Source: SHZI01 sp031395645
Lineage (GTDB): Bacteria; Pseudomonadota; Gammaproteobacteria; Steroidobacterales; GCA-2729495
Direction: 5' to 3'
Assembly (NCBI GenBank): GCA_031395645.1
Contig: JANNJM010000087.1
Span: forward strand, 186,001 to 250,000
DNA length: 64,000 bases
Each line of letters opens with the position of its first letter. Position 1 is the first letter of the stretch. The translations under genes were made by a program, and so were the position numbers. The notes under the pieces are model-generated. The model saw nothing but the letters and a program-made list of their open reading frames with translations, did no database searches and was not told where the DNA came from. This document shows, one piece after another, positions 1 to 8,512 of the stretch.

Positions 1-741
1 GATGTCGCGGGCGTAAATCGGGAGCAGGGCGGTTGCGCCCCCGAGCAGGACCGCAAACAGGTCGAGCGAAATCGCTCCGAAGATTGCGGGACGCGACCAG
101 ATAAAGCGAATACCAGCCACGAGCGTTTCCCAGGTGGCAGCGCCCGGTGCGGCCTGCGGTCGGCTGTGCATCAGGCTGAACAGGATGCAGCACGCCAGGA
201 AGCAGAGTGCAGTCGCGCCGAATGCCACGGGCGCGCCGAAGTAGTAGAGCAGTCCGCCCAACGCCGGGCCAGCGATCGTTGCGGTTTGCCACACGGTGGA
301 GTTCCACGCGATGGCGTTGCCCAGTTGTACCGGCGGCACGAGGTTTGGCACCAGCGCCTGGCCAGCCGGATTCGCAAAGGCGCGACCCACCCCGAAGATC
401 AACAGCAGCCCATAGATGAGCCAGACCTCGCGGGAACCGGACAGGGCGATGATGAGGAGACCGCAGGCGGTCCCCAGGGTCACCAGGTAACAGGCAACCA
501 GAATGCGTCGCCGGTCGTAACGGTCCGCCGTGTGCCCCGTGACCAGTGCAAGGGCCACGGCGGGCAGGAACGACGCCAGACCGACGAGACCCAGAGCGAA
601 AGGATCCCGCGTCAGGTCATAGACCAGCCAGCCAATGGCCACGTTCTGCATCTGGATTGCCAGCGCAGACAGGAACCGCGCGACGAGATACAGGCTGAAA
701 TCGCGGCTGCGAAAGACCGCTGTCGCGGGCAGCACGCTCAC
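1..741 (-). CDS. MFS transporter, EntS/MFS_3-like (partial, runs off left edge)
   Basis: The first 247 codons of a leftward gene that continues beyond the window. The frame opens at a GTG that forms a four-base GTGA overlap with the stop of the upstream epimerase gene, so the two are probably translationally coupled. Translation gives alternating hydrophobic segments and the MFS loop 2-3 motif GHTADRYDRRRI at about residues 69-80, following an RSRDFSLYL opening usual in this exporter branch. It should be an inner-membrane proton-coupled transporter; roughly the N-terminal half is visible. The substrate cannot be read from the sequence, though efflux of drugs or siderophore-like compounds is the family norm. 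Confidence 0.85.
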   Translation of the reverse strand, partial: MSVLPATAVFRSRDFSLYLVARFLSALAIQMQNVAIGWLVYDLTRDPFALGLVGLASFLPAVALALVTGHTADRYDRRRILVACYLVTLGTACGLLIIALSGSREVWLIYGLLLIFGVGRAFANPAGQALVPNLVPPVQLGNAIAWNSTVWQTATIAGPALGGLLYYFGAPVAFGATALCFLACCILFSLMHSRPQAAPGAATWETLVAGIRFIWSRPAIFGAISLDLFAVLLGGATALLPIYARDI

Positions 742-1604
742 CGTGCGAGGAGGTCGTCTCCCTCCCGTGCGCCGAGGGGATCCGCGAAAGTGAAGCCCGT
801 ACCCTTGATACGCGCGTTAGAGACGGCCTTTGGGCCCTTGACCACTCCGAGCCAGGTCACAGGTTCCAGGCCTTCGCGCTTTGCGACCCTGGCGAAGAAG
901 TCTTCCTTGTTTTCGGGAATGTCGTTGAACAGGTTGAAGAGGCCCGACAACTGCTTTTCTATTGCGAAGGCGATGGCCCTGACGACGTCATCCCGGTGGA
1001 CCAGCATGGCGTCTGACTTGCCATCAAACGGAATCTGTTTGCCGGCAATGTGGCGCAATTCGTTACGGTGCTCCCTTCCCGGACCGTAGATGGTCCCAGT
1101 CCGAAAATTGACCACGCGTCGCGCGTCGGTGCCCAGCGCCGCGAGCTTTTGCTCGGTTTCAATGAAAACCTGCGCAGCCGGCGAGGCGGCATTCGGTGGC
1201 GTGGTTTCAACCACCGGCGATACGCCGTGGGCGTCGCCGTAAGCGTTCATCGAGCTGCAGAAGATGATCTGCCGGAGCCTGGGCGCCGACTCCAGGGCGC
1301 CGATCAGGCCCTCGGCAGTGCCGACGTAGGAATCCCGGTACGCGACCGGGTCCATGTAGGGTTTGCCATCCTTTAAGCCCAGGCCGCCGGCCATCGTCAG
1401 GACGACGGCATCGACGCCGTCGATGAGTTTTTTCATTCCGGCGACGTCGCTACCCCTGGTGACCACGACCTCGTTCGCAATGGCCGCCAAATCCGTGGCC
1501 CGGTCTGCGCGTGTCGTCGTGACCCGGACTTCGTGGCCCTGGCTGCGGAAATGCCGGGCGGCAGCCATGCCGGTGTAGGCGGCGCCGACGATTGCGATCT
1601 TCAT
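738..1604 (-). CDS. NAD(P)-binding epimerase/reductase, atypical extended SDR
   Basis: A 288-residue Rossmann-fold protein. The N-terminus MKIAIVGAAYTGMAA carries a glycine-poor version of the extended-SDR dinucleotide-binding loop. The middle contains CSSMNAYGDAHG, where the SDR catalytic tyrosine would sit; the lysine expected four residues later (YxxxK) is a histidine here, placing it among atypical SDRs. Such proteins bind NAD(P) and act on nucleotide sugars or small ketones in the cytoplasm, but no substrate can be assigned. It is the first gene of a two-gene unit, its stop overlapping the MFS start. The ATG is well placed and the divergent DUF120-HAD gene starts about 65 bases away. Confidence 0.8.
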   Translation of the reverse strand: MKIAIVGAAYTGMAAARHFRSQGHEVRVTTTRADRATDLAAIANEVVVTRGSDVAGMKKLIDGVDAVVLTMAGGLGLKDGKPYMDPVAYRDSYVGTAEGLIGALESAPRLRQIIFCSSMNAYGDAHGVSPVVETTPPNAASPAAQVFIETEQKLAALGTDARRVVNFRTGTIYGPGREHRNELRHIAGKQIPFDGKSDAMLVHRDDVVRAIAFAIEKQLSGLFNLFNDIPENKEDFFARVAKREGLEPVTWLGVVKGPKAVSNARIKGTGFTFADPLGAREGDDLLAR

Positions 1605-1670
1605 GGGGCTTTTAGTCCTTCAACCGGTGTAAAAGGTCAGTTTAGCAGTGGACGGCAGACGCAACACCGT

Positions 1671-2738
1671 ATGGTGCGCGAGACTACCAGCTGGAACATC
1701 GTTGGGCGGGTGCAGACAGGCTTGGGCCAGGCTGCCGGATTTACCTCGCTGCCGTGGGCGCATCGGCAATTCGTCCGGGTGCTGGGTATTGATGCCTATC
1801 CAGGCACCCTCAATTTGCTCCTGGACCCCCAGAGCCGTGCCGACTGGCAGGCACTGACAGTCCAACCCGGCCTCCGAATCGAGCCACAGCGAGCCAGCGA
1901 GTGCGGAGCACGCTGCTATCCAGTGCTCGCTACGGTGCCGGGGCGAGGCCCGATTACGGCTGCAGTTCTGGTGCCCGAAGTTCCCGACTACCCCCCACAC
2001 CAGGTCGAAATCCTGGCCACGGTTTCGCTGCGCGAGGTCCTTGCGCTTGAGGACGGGGCCATCGTCACGTTACGTACCGTACCGGCCGGTAATCAGAGGG
2101 CGGTGCTGTTCGACGTCGATGGCACGCTCGTCAACTCGCTGGATGGCTACCGGTTGGCAGCGACCAGGGCGGTGCAACCCTACGGCTGGTCGGTGTCGCA
2201 GGAGGCGGTCCGGCGGTCACTGAATACCGGCGAGCAATTCTGGGACCTGGTGCTGCCGGTCGAATCTCGCGGCGACCTGGAGCTCATTGCACGGCTCCGA
2301 CGGGACACCATGGCCCACTGGCCAGCCGTTCTCGATGAGTCTGTGCTGCTTTATCCCGGTATCGCCGTCATGCTTACCAGACTCAGGTCGGCGGGCGTCC
2401 GTCTTGGCATCTGCACGGCATCCAGGGGCGAGTCGTTCCGTCCACTGGAGCGCGCCGGACTGATGGACTACTTCGAGGAAATTGTTACCGCACGGGATGT
2501 AGCGCGCCGTAAACCCGATCCGGAAGGGCTCCTGCTATGCATGGAGCGGATGGGCGTCAGACCGGAGGAAACAGCCTATGTCGGCGATTCCGTGGCCGAC
2601 ATGCATGCCAGCCATGCGGCAGGGCTATACACGATCGGTGTACTAACCGGGGCCGCCGATTCCTCACTGCTGTCGGGGGCTGGTGCCCACCGCATCCTTC
2701 CGGATCTCCAGAGTCTTCCGGAGATTCTACTGACCTGA
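1671..2738 (+). CDS. DUF120 (CTP-dependent riboflavin kinase-like) - HAD phosphatase fusion
   Basis: A 355-residue two-domain protein. Residues about 10-137 match the archaeal CTP-dependent riboflavin kinase family (DUF120, RibK of Methanocaldococcus jannaschii): a GRVQTGLGQ opening, a YPGTLNLLL segment at 43-51 whose Thr46 and Asn48 correspond to the Mg-binding pair of that enzyme, and the C-terminal VEILATVSLRE block. Residues about 143-355 are a phosphoglycolate-phosphatase-like HAD domain with DVDGT (148-152), Thr249, Lys281 and GDSVAD (305-310), so all four catalytic motifs are present. The ATG at 1671 was chosen because the longer frame runs into the divergent epimerase gene. Inference: riboflavin kinase joined to an FMN or related phosphatase; the HAD substrate is unknown. 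Confidence 0.85.
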   Translation: MVRETTSWNIVGRVQTGLGQAAGFTSLPWAHRQFVRVLGIDAYPGTLNLLLDPQSRADWQALTVQPGLRIEPQRASECGARCYPVLATVPGRGPITAAVLVPEVPDYPPHQVEILATVSLREVLALEDGAIVTLRTVPAGNQRAVLFDVDGTLVNSLDGYRLAATRAVQPYGWSVSQEAVRRSLNTGEQFWDLVLPVESRGDLELIARLRRDTMAHWPAVLDESVLLYPGIAVMLTRLRSAGVRLGICTASRGESFRPLERAGLMDYFEEIVTARDVARRKPDPEGLLLCMERMGVRPEETAYVGDSVADMHASHAAGLYTIGVLTGAADSSLLSGAGAHRILPDLQSLPEILLT

Positions 2739-2744
2739 CGCTCG

Positions 2745-3953
2745 TCAGATGACCCCGTCGCGGGCCAGGGAAGAGATCTCGTCCGCACCATAGCCGAGAA
2801 GGTCACCGAGGACTTCCGTATTGTGTGCGCCGACGGCCGGACCGGGCCAGTCCGTGCGGCCCGGCGTCCCGCTTAAGAAAGGCATCATTGCCGGGATCTT
2901 CAGTGCCTGGCCATTGACCTGGACTTCTTCGAACAGGCCGCGGGCATTGAAGTGCGGGTCCGTGAACATGTCGGCCACGCTGTAGATCGGTCCGGAGGGC
3001 ACGTCAGCCTTGCCCAGCACGGAAAGGACCTCGGGGGCAGTGAGCAACCCGGTCCAGGCACCAATCACCTGATCGAGTTCCTTTTCGTGGACGACACGTC
3101 CGGCGTTGTCCGCCATGCGCGGATCTTCGCCGAGGTCGGGACGACCAATCGCCTGCATCAGCCGCTTATAGATGGAATCGCCATTGCCGCCGATGATGAC
3201 GAATTTGCCGTCCCTGCAGCGATAGGTGTTGGTCGGGACAATACCGGTCAGCGTCGACCCGGACGGCTCCCGTATGACGCCCGCTCCCGAGTACTCCGGC
3301 ACGACGCCTTCCATAAGGTTGAATACGGACTCGTAGAGGGCGGCGTCGATGACCTGACCGCGCTTCTCGGGATCCCGTGATCGCTGGATACAGGCGAGCA
3401 GCACGCCCAGGACGCAGTGAATGCCCGCGAGGGTGTCGCCGATACTTAGGTTCGGCCGCACGGGCGCCTCACCGGGAAAGCCATTGACGTAACGGAACCC
3501 GCCGGCACCTTCACAGACGGACGCGAAGCCAGGCTTGGACGCGTACGGACCATTCTGCCCATACCCGGAAATCCGCCCGTAGATCAGACCGGGATTCTTC
3601 TGCCAGAGGTCCGCGGGACCCAGGCCCCATTTTTCGAGGGTGCCCGGGCGGAAATTTTCTATCAGAACGTCCGACTTCAAGGCGAGTTCGCGGGCGATGG
3701 CGCGGCCTTTGGGCGTGCGCAGATCCAGCGTCAACGACTTCTTGTTGCGGCCCAGGCTGTGCCACCAGAGCGAGACGCCGTCCTTCATGACCCGCCAGGT
3801 GCGGATTGGGTCACCCGCGCCTGGCGGCTCAATCTTGATGACTTCGGCGCCAAAGTAGCCGAGCACACTGGCGGCAAACGGGCCTGCCAGCAACTGACCC
3901 ATTTCAAGGACGCGGTAGCCGTCGAGGGGGCGCTGCCCCTTCGGTTTATCCAT
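2745..3953 (-). CDS. CaiB/BaiF family (class III) CoA transferase
   Basis: A 402-residue class III CoA transferase, close to the family's usual length of about 400. The N-terminal GYRVLEMGQLLAGPFA and YFGAEVIKIEPP blocks are the family's CoA-binding signature, and Asp173 in NLSIGDTLAG is the aspartate that forms the acyl-CoA anhydride intermediate. These enzymes move CoA between carboxylic acids (carnitine, formate/oxalate, branched or aromatic acids) in the cytoplasm. Nothing adjacent fixes the substrate. It lies 30 bases downstream of the P-loop ATPase gene on the same strand and converges with the DUF120-HAD gene on its other side. Confidence 0.9.
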   Translation of the reverse strand: MDKPKGQRPLDGYRVLEMGQLLAGPFAASVLGYFGAEVIKIEPPGAGDPIRTWRVMKDGVSLWWHSLGRNKKSLTLDLRTPKGRAIARELALKSDVLIENFRPGTLEKWGLGPADLWQKNPGLIYGRISGYGQNGPYASKPGFASVCEGAGGFRYVNGFPGEAPVRPNLSIGDTLAGIHCVLGVLLACIQRSRDPEKRGQVIDAALYESVFNLMEGVVPEYSGAGVIREPSGSTLTGIVPTNTYRCRDGKFVIIGGNGDSIYKRLMQAIGRPDLGEDPRMADNAGRVVHEKELDQVIGAWTGLLTAPEVLSVLGKADVPSGPIYSVADMFTDPHFNARGLFEEVQVNGQALKIPAMMPFLSGTPGRTDWPGPAVGAHNTEVLGDLLGYGADEISSLARDGVI

Positions 3954-3983
3954 GTGAATTACTCGCTGAAACGGCTGAAATTG

Positions 3984-4841
3984 TTACGGTTCGTTGCGTT
4001 CTCGACGGCGGATGGCGCTGACGACGAGCTGCAGAAAATCCTTTTCGTCACGGATGCCACCGATATCCCGTGCTTCGACGGTATAGCCGTGCGCTTTCGC
4101 CATGTTCTCGTAGCGGGGGCGGCGGTGTTGCACCAGCCGGGGGAAAATCCACCGCACGAAATGATCGGGGTCGATACCGTCGGGGTCCGGTTCACCAGTT
4201 TCCGCCAGGTACACCTTGAGCTCCCGGTCCAGAAAGTCCTCCCGATAGTAGAGTGGCTTGGGAGTGACGGCCGCGCGCCGGATCAGCTCCAGTTCCATAT
4301 CGTCGCCGGCACTGAGGTACAGGATGAGCGTGTGCTCGGTCAGGACCTTCAGCATGGCAGGATCATCAAGCTCGCAGAGACTGCCGCCGGCGTCATTCAG
4401 GAAATGGTTATAGCCGTAGATTTCCCTGGCATCGGGTATGAACTTTGCCACGTCCTTCATGGCCGAAATTTCTGCGTCCCTGTGCAGGCACTGGCGGCGC
4501 TTGAATTCGTGAAGCGGCAGGCCGCCGCGGGTCGGGTCTCCGATCTTGCCCAGAAAGGTGGAAATCGGTTCGAGGTTGTCGACGGTAATGTTGCTGGCAA
4601 TGTAGATCGAGTCACTGAGCAGGAGATCGCGCAGGAAATCCACCCGCATTGCCTGGCGCTTGATGTTGTCGAGAATTGGCTCTTCGAGGTACCGGGTGCC
4701 AATCCGGTAGTCACCGGAGTAGTGAAACCAGGTAGACCGCGGGACCTTGGACGCAAGGTGGGTCTTGCCAACACCAGACATGCCAAGGAGTGTGATTGCC
4801 CGCCGTGGCCAGGCAAGAAACTGTTCCGGAGTCAGCAGCAT
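3984..4841 (-). CDS. P-loop ATPase/kinase-like protein of unknown function
   Basis: A 285-residue protein with a clear Walker A motif, GMSGVGKT, at residues 20-27, followed by an unusually well-ordered sequence containing WFHYSGDYRIGTRYLEEP and an acidic LCELDD segment. The layout, an early P-loop and no transmembrane segments or nuclease motifs, resembles small nucleotide or metabolite kinases, but I cannot place it in a named family. It lies 24 bases downstream of the HNH gene on the same strand, which suggests co-transcription. It could be the energy-using partner of the HNH protein or simply a conserved housekeeping ATPase that happens to be adjacent; the strong, undegraded sequence leans toward the latter. 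Confidence 0.75.
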   Translation of the reverse strand: MLLTPEQFLAWPRRAITLLGMSGVGKTHLASKVPRSTWFHYSGDYRIGTRYLEEPILDNIKRQAMRVDFLRDLLLSDSIYIASNITVDNLEPISTFLGKIGDPTRGGLPLHEFKRRQCLHRDAEISAMKDVAKFIPDAREIYGYNHFLNDAGGSLCELDDPAMLKVLTEHTLILYLSAGDDMELELIRRAAVTPKPLYYREDFLDRELKVYLAETGEPDPDGIDPDHFVRWIFPRLVQHRRPRYENMAKAHGYTVEARDIGGIRDEKDFLQLVVSAIRRRERNEP

Positions 4842-4865
4842 GATCGTGAGTATACCGGGCCTTGC

Positions 4866-5873
4866 TCAGAGTCCGGCGAGGCGTCGATGCAAATCAAGTG
4901 CCTCGGTACTGGGCCGGCTGCTCTCGTCTTTCGGGTAGCGCAGTGGCCGGCCCGCAAGAATGCGGTAGCTGGTTTGCATCACATCATCGGTCATGACGAC
5001 AGACATCGTGCCAGTGTCAATTGCCACCTTGCCGAGGTCGAAGAGAGTGTGAATATCGGCGCGAAGCAGCAGCCCGTTCGAGGGATGCTGGGTAAACTTT
5101 CCGCGAAACGGTGCGATGCGGGCGGCCTCGAGGGCGTCGATCGCGTTGAAGCTGGTGATGGCACACCGGTAGTCATAGGCTTCGAGCAGCGCATGGCGGA
5201 AACTGGGGTGGCCCCGTCGCCTGATAATGGTGTCGACGACGGACTGGCGCCCGTCCTTGCTGTTCTGGGGCTCCGATAACTGCAGCCTGGCCATGTCCCG
5301 CTCGGACACCTGGATCATTCCGCTCATGTCCAGGAGGGGACCACCAACGGCGGTATTGAGCAGGCGCCGGCGGGCAAAGCGTTCGACAGTGCCATAGTCT
5401 GCCTCGATCCTCTCCATCGCTTCGTCGGGCACACGCGCGATCTCGCCGGATTCGAAAGAAAGGTAGTCGGCCAGGGAGTTGCAGGGCAGGCCGAGGGCAA
5501 TCGGCTCGGAAAGGAAGAACAAATACTCCCGGACCTGGTCATCTGGCGTGTCAGCGCCCCAGATGGCCCGGGCCGCCTTGGCGTTCTCGTAGCGCCCAAG
5601 CACCCTGGCATAGTGCCGGTAGACGTCCTTCTGCCCGAGGAGCACGAAGTCGCCAACGCTCATCAGGAACCAGTGCTCGATGTTCCGGGAATTGCCACGC
5701 AGACCCCAGGCGTAAAATCCGTGGCCGCGCCGCTCGATATCAATCAGCTCCGGATAGGTGGCATCACTGAAGCTCCGGATGATCAGCTGCCGTTCGATGG
5801 GCGCGCCCACGGACCTCTCCAGGTCCACCCGGTCGCCTTGCGATTCAATAGCAGCGATGAAGATCTTGGCCAT
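4866..5873 (-). CDS. HNH endonuclease-type protein with EVE/PUA-like N-terminal region
   Basis: A 335-residue protein. Residues about 220-290 match the HNH_2 fold: YDYRCAITSF, LEAARIAPF, SNGLLL and RADIHTLFDLG. The asparagine and last histidine of the H-N-H triad are present, but the first histidine (family pattern AAHI) is arginine (AARI, residue 252; codon CGC, one base from CAC). The N-terminal part has a VGDFVLLG segment (about 73-80) reminiscent of EVE/ASCH-like domains that read modified bases in modification-dependent restriction enzymes; that assignment is tentative. The ATG at 5873 faces thrA across a 111-base divergent gap. Likely a DNA-acting protein, with nuclease activity in doubt. 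Confidence 0.75.
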   Translation of the reverse strand: MAKIFIAAIESQGDRVDLERSVGAPIERQLIIRSFSDATYPELIDIERRGHGFYAWGLRGNSRNIEHWFLMSVGDFVLLGQKDVYRHYARVLGRYENAKAARAIWGADTPDDQVREYLFFLSEPIALGLPCNSLADYLSFESGEIARVPDEAMERIEADYGTVERFARRRLLNTAVGGPLLDMSGMIQVSERDMARLQLSEPQNSKDGRQSVVDTIIRRRGHPSFRHALLEAYDYRCAITSFNAIDALEAARIAPFRGKFTQHPSNGLLLRADIHTLFDLGKVAIDTGTMSVVMTDDVMQTSYRILAGRPLRYPKDESSRPSTEALDLHRRLAGL

Positions 5874-5984
5874 CGATGGAAGATTCTAGCCCAATACGCC
5901 CGCTGGTAGTTTCGCCCCCTGTGGCAGACGGTCAGAACGGGTATCATTGGCCGCCGTTTTTCCTGACTCGACGATAGCGTATTC

Positions 5985-8504
5985 ATGACTTCAGGGCTCA
6001 CCGATTCCGCAAATCCTGCAGGCTGGCACGTCCATAAGTTTGGCGGCACCAGCATGGGTGATGCGGACTGTTTCCGCCGGGTTGCGGATATTCTGCTCGA
6101 CGAGGCGGTGCCCCGTCAGGCCGTCGTGGTTTCGGCCATGGCCAAGACCACGGATGCCCTCCTTGGGCTGGTCGCGGCAGCCGAACAGTCCGCCCCGGAC
6201 TTAGGGGCACGGATTGACGCTATAGCAACGCGCTACCGGTCTACAGTCGCAGCGCTGCTCCGGCACAAACAGAATGCCGACGGGTTGCTAAAGACCTTTG
6301 CAACCGATCTGGCGGACGTCCGGGACGTCTTGCGTGCCATTGCCCTGGTGCGCCAGGCGGGGGAGCGGAGCCGGGATCTGATTGCGGGCTTCGGGGAGCT
6401 TTGGTCTTCACGTCTGCTGGCCGCCTACCTGACCGAACGCACGCAGTCGGTCTCTGGCCGCCGGTCCGTGCAGTGGATCGACGCCAGAGAGCTCATCGTT
6501 ATCGAGCGTGGGGAGATGGGACCATCGGTGCAATGGGACGAGTCGCATGCCAACGCGCGGCGAGTCTTTACAGAAAGCACGTCGGGCATTTGCGTGATCA
6601 CGGGATTTATAGCCAGGGAGCGCAATGGCCTGCAGACGACGCTCGGCAGAAACGGCAGCGATTTTTCGGCATCCATCGTCGGCGCCCTGCTCAACGCGGA
6701 GAAGATTACTATCTGGACTGACGTTGATGGCGTGATGAGCGCAGACCCGAATCGGGTGCCCGAGGCCGCGATTATCCGGTCCTTGTCCTACAGCGAGGCC
6801 ATGGAGCTGGCGTACTTCGGTGCCAAAGTCATCCATCCGCAGACCATGTCGCCCGCCGTGCAACGGGCTATTCCGATCTGGATCCGCAACACCTTCAATC
6901 CCGCAGCGCCGGGCTCCCTCATTGGTCCTGGATCCGACCCCAGCCAGCCGATCAAGGGGGTGACGGCAGTTGACGATGTGGCCCTGCTGAACATTGAAGG
7001 TGCCGGGATGATTGGTGTTCCCGGCACGGCTGATCGTCTCTTCGGTGCCCTGCGCGAGGCCGGCATTTCCGTCATCCTGATTTCCCAGGCCAGTTCCGAA
7101 CACTCCATCTGCATTGGCGTCCCGAGCCCCATGGCTGCTGAAGCGGAGCGGGTGGTACAGCGGGCCTTTGCGGTTGAACTCAGGCAGGGATTTATCCAGA
7201 GCGTGACGGTCAAGAATCCCTGCAGCGTCATTGCGGTAGTGGGTGATGGCATGGCAGGGATGCCCGGTATCGCCGGTCGGTTTCTGGGGACGCTTGGCAG
7301 TGCAGGTATCAATGTCAAGGCCATTGCCCAGGGTTCGTCCGAGCGCAACATCTCTGCGGTAGTGGCCCGGCAGGATTCGACGCGGGCGCTTCGCGCGGTA
7401 CATTCCGGCTTCTACCTTTCCGCCGAAACCATGTCGATCGGCGTCATCGGTCCCGGCAATGTCGGGCAGGTGTTGCTAAAGCAAATGGCTGCCGAATTGC
7501 CCCGACTGAAATCCCAGTTCAATCTGGACCTGCGGGTGCGGGCCATCGCGGGCTCGAAAAAGATGCTGCTGAGCGATCGCGCCATCAATCTGGCGACGTG
7601 GCGCGAGGACTTCGAAAAGCTGTCAGTCCCGCTCGACTGGGCTGTGTTCACGAACCACGTTCACGCTGAACATTTACCCCACGCTGCTGTCGTGGACTGC
7701 AGCGCCAGTGCCGACGTGGCCGAGAGGTACGTGGAATGGCTGGGCGGCGGCGTGCACGTCGTTACTCCCAACAAGAAGGCACCAAGCGGACCGCTTGGCA
7801 CCTACGACCAGCTGCACGAAGTTCGTCGCCGCCACAACACCCGCTTCCTGTACGAGACCACCGTCGGGGCAGCGCTCCCGATCCTTGGCACGCTCCGGGA
7901 CCTGCGGGAAACTGGCGATGAGATTCGCAGCATTGACGGTATTTTTTCGGGCACTCTCGCCTACCTCTTTAACGTGTTCGATGGTAATCAACCCTTTTCC
8001 ACGATCGTGCGCGAGGCTCGGAATGCCGGCTACACGGAGCCGGACCCGCGCGATGACCTCTCAGGTCTGGATGTGGCTCGCAAGCTGATCATTCTCAGTC
8101 GCGAAATGGGCATGCGGATCGAGATGCAAGACCTCGAGATCGAAAGCCTGATTCCCCTGGGCCTGGAGACTGGCACGCCGGAGGCATTCCTGCGCACGCT
8201 CCCGGCGCACGACGAGGCCATGGCGCAGCGCTGGTCCAGAGCCAACGCGGCCGATCAGGTGCTCAGATACGTGGGACGGCTCGACCGTCAGTCCGGGGCG
8301 GCAACCGTTCGGCTGGAGTCTTTGCCTCGTCGCCACCCGTTTGCGAACATCAATCTCACGGACAACATTGTGCGGTACGCCTCGGCGCGCTACAGCGAGA
8401 ATCCGCTGGTCATTCAGGGACCAGGCGCCGGACCGGTGGTAACTGCTGCCGGAGTCTTCGCCGATATCCTGCGGCTCGCCACCTACCTTGGCGCAGCCCT
8501 CTGA
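5985..8504 (+). CDS. thrA: Bifunctional aspartokinase / homoserine dehydrogenase
   Basis: An 839-residue fusion enzyme catalysing the first and third steps of threonine and methionine synthesis from aspartate. The aspartokinase domain opens with HKFGGTSM (about 17-24). A central regulatory region holds paired ACT domains (VALLNIEGAGMIGVPGTADR, then CSVIAVVGDGMAGMPG). The homoserine dehydrogenase half begins at IGVIGPGNVGQ near residue 483 and includes the conserved VVTPNKKA segment. Slightly longer than E. coli ThrA (820). It is followed after 8 bases by thrC, so they form an operon, but thrB (homoserine kinase) is missing from between them. Feedback by threonine is expected from the ACT domains; no threonine-rich leader peptide is visible. 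Confidence 0.97.
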   Translation: MTSGLTDSANPAGWHVHKFGGTSMGDADCFRRVADILLDEAVPRQAVVVSAMAKTTDALLGLVAAAEQSAPDLGARIDAIATRYRSTVAALLRHKQNADGLLKTFATDLADVRDVLRAIALVRQAGERSRDLIAGFGELWSSRLLAAYLTERTQSVSGRRSVQWIDARELIVIERGEMGPSVQWDESHANARRVFTESTSGICVITGFIARERNGLQTTLGRNGSDFSASIVGALLNAEKITIWTDVDGVMSADPNRVPEAAIIRSLSYSEAMELAYFGAKVIHPQTMSPAVQRAIPIWIRNTFNPAAPGSLIGPGSDPSQPIKGVTAVDDVALLNIEGAGMIGVPGTADRLFGALREAGISVILISQASSEHSICIGVPSPMAAEAERVVQRAFAVELRQGFIQSVTVKNPCSVIAVVGDGMAGMPGIAGRFLGTLGSAGINVKAIAQGSSERNISAVVARQDSTRALRAVHSGFYLSAETMSIGVIGPGNVGQVLLKQMAAELPRLKSQFNLDLRVRAIAGSKKMLLSDRAINLATWREDFEKLSVPLDWAVFTNHVHAEHLPHAAVVDCSASADVAERYVEWLGGGVHVVTPNKKAPSGPLGTYDQLHEVRRRHNTRFLYETTVGAALPILGTLRDLRETGDEIRSIDGIFSGTLAYLFNVFDGNQPFSTIVREARNAGYTEPDPRDDLSGLDVARKLIILSREMGMRIEMQDLEIESLIPLGLETGTPEAFLRTLPAHDEAMAQRWSRANAADQVLRYVGRLDRQSGAATVRLESLPRRHPFANINLTDNIVRYASARYSENPLVIQGPGAGPVVTAAGVFADILRLATYLGAAL

Positions 8505-8512
8505 GCACCGCC

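Noticed and set aside
3759..5279. Open frame of about 506 codons on the plus strand
   Set aside because: Antisense to the CaiB, ATPase and HNH genes; composition has no recognisable domain and the minus-strand genes are all well conserved.
5940..5965. T-run after a GC stretch upstream of thrA (attenuator)
   Set aside because: The stem is only about four base pairs; not convincing.
5876..5977. 34-codon frame upstream of thrA, considered as a threonine-operon leader peptide
   Set aside because: It lacks a run of Thr/Ile codons and there is no clear terminator/antiterminator pair.
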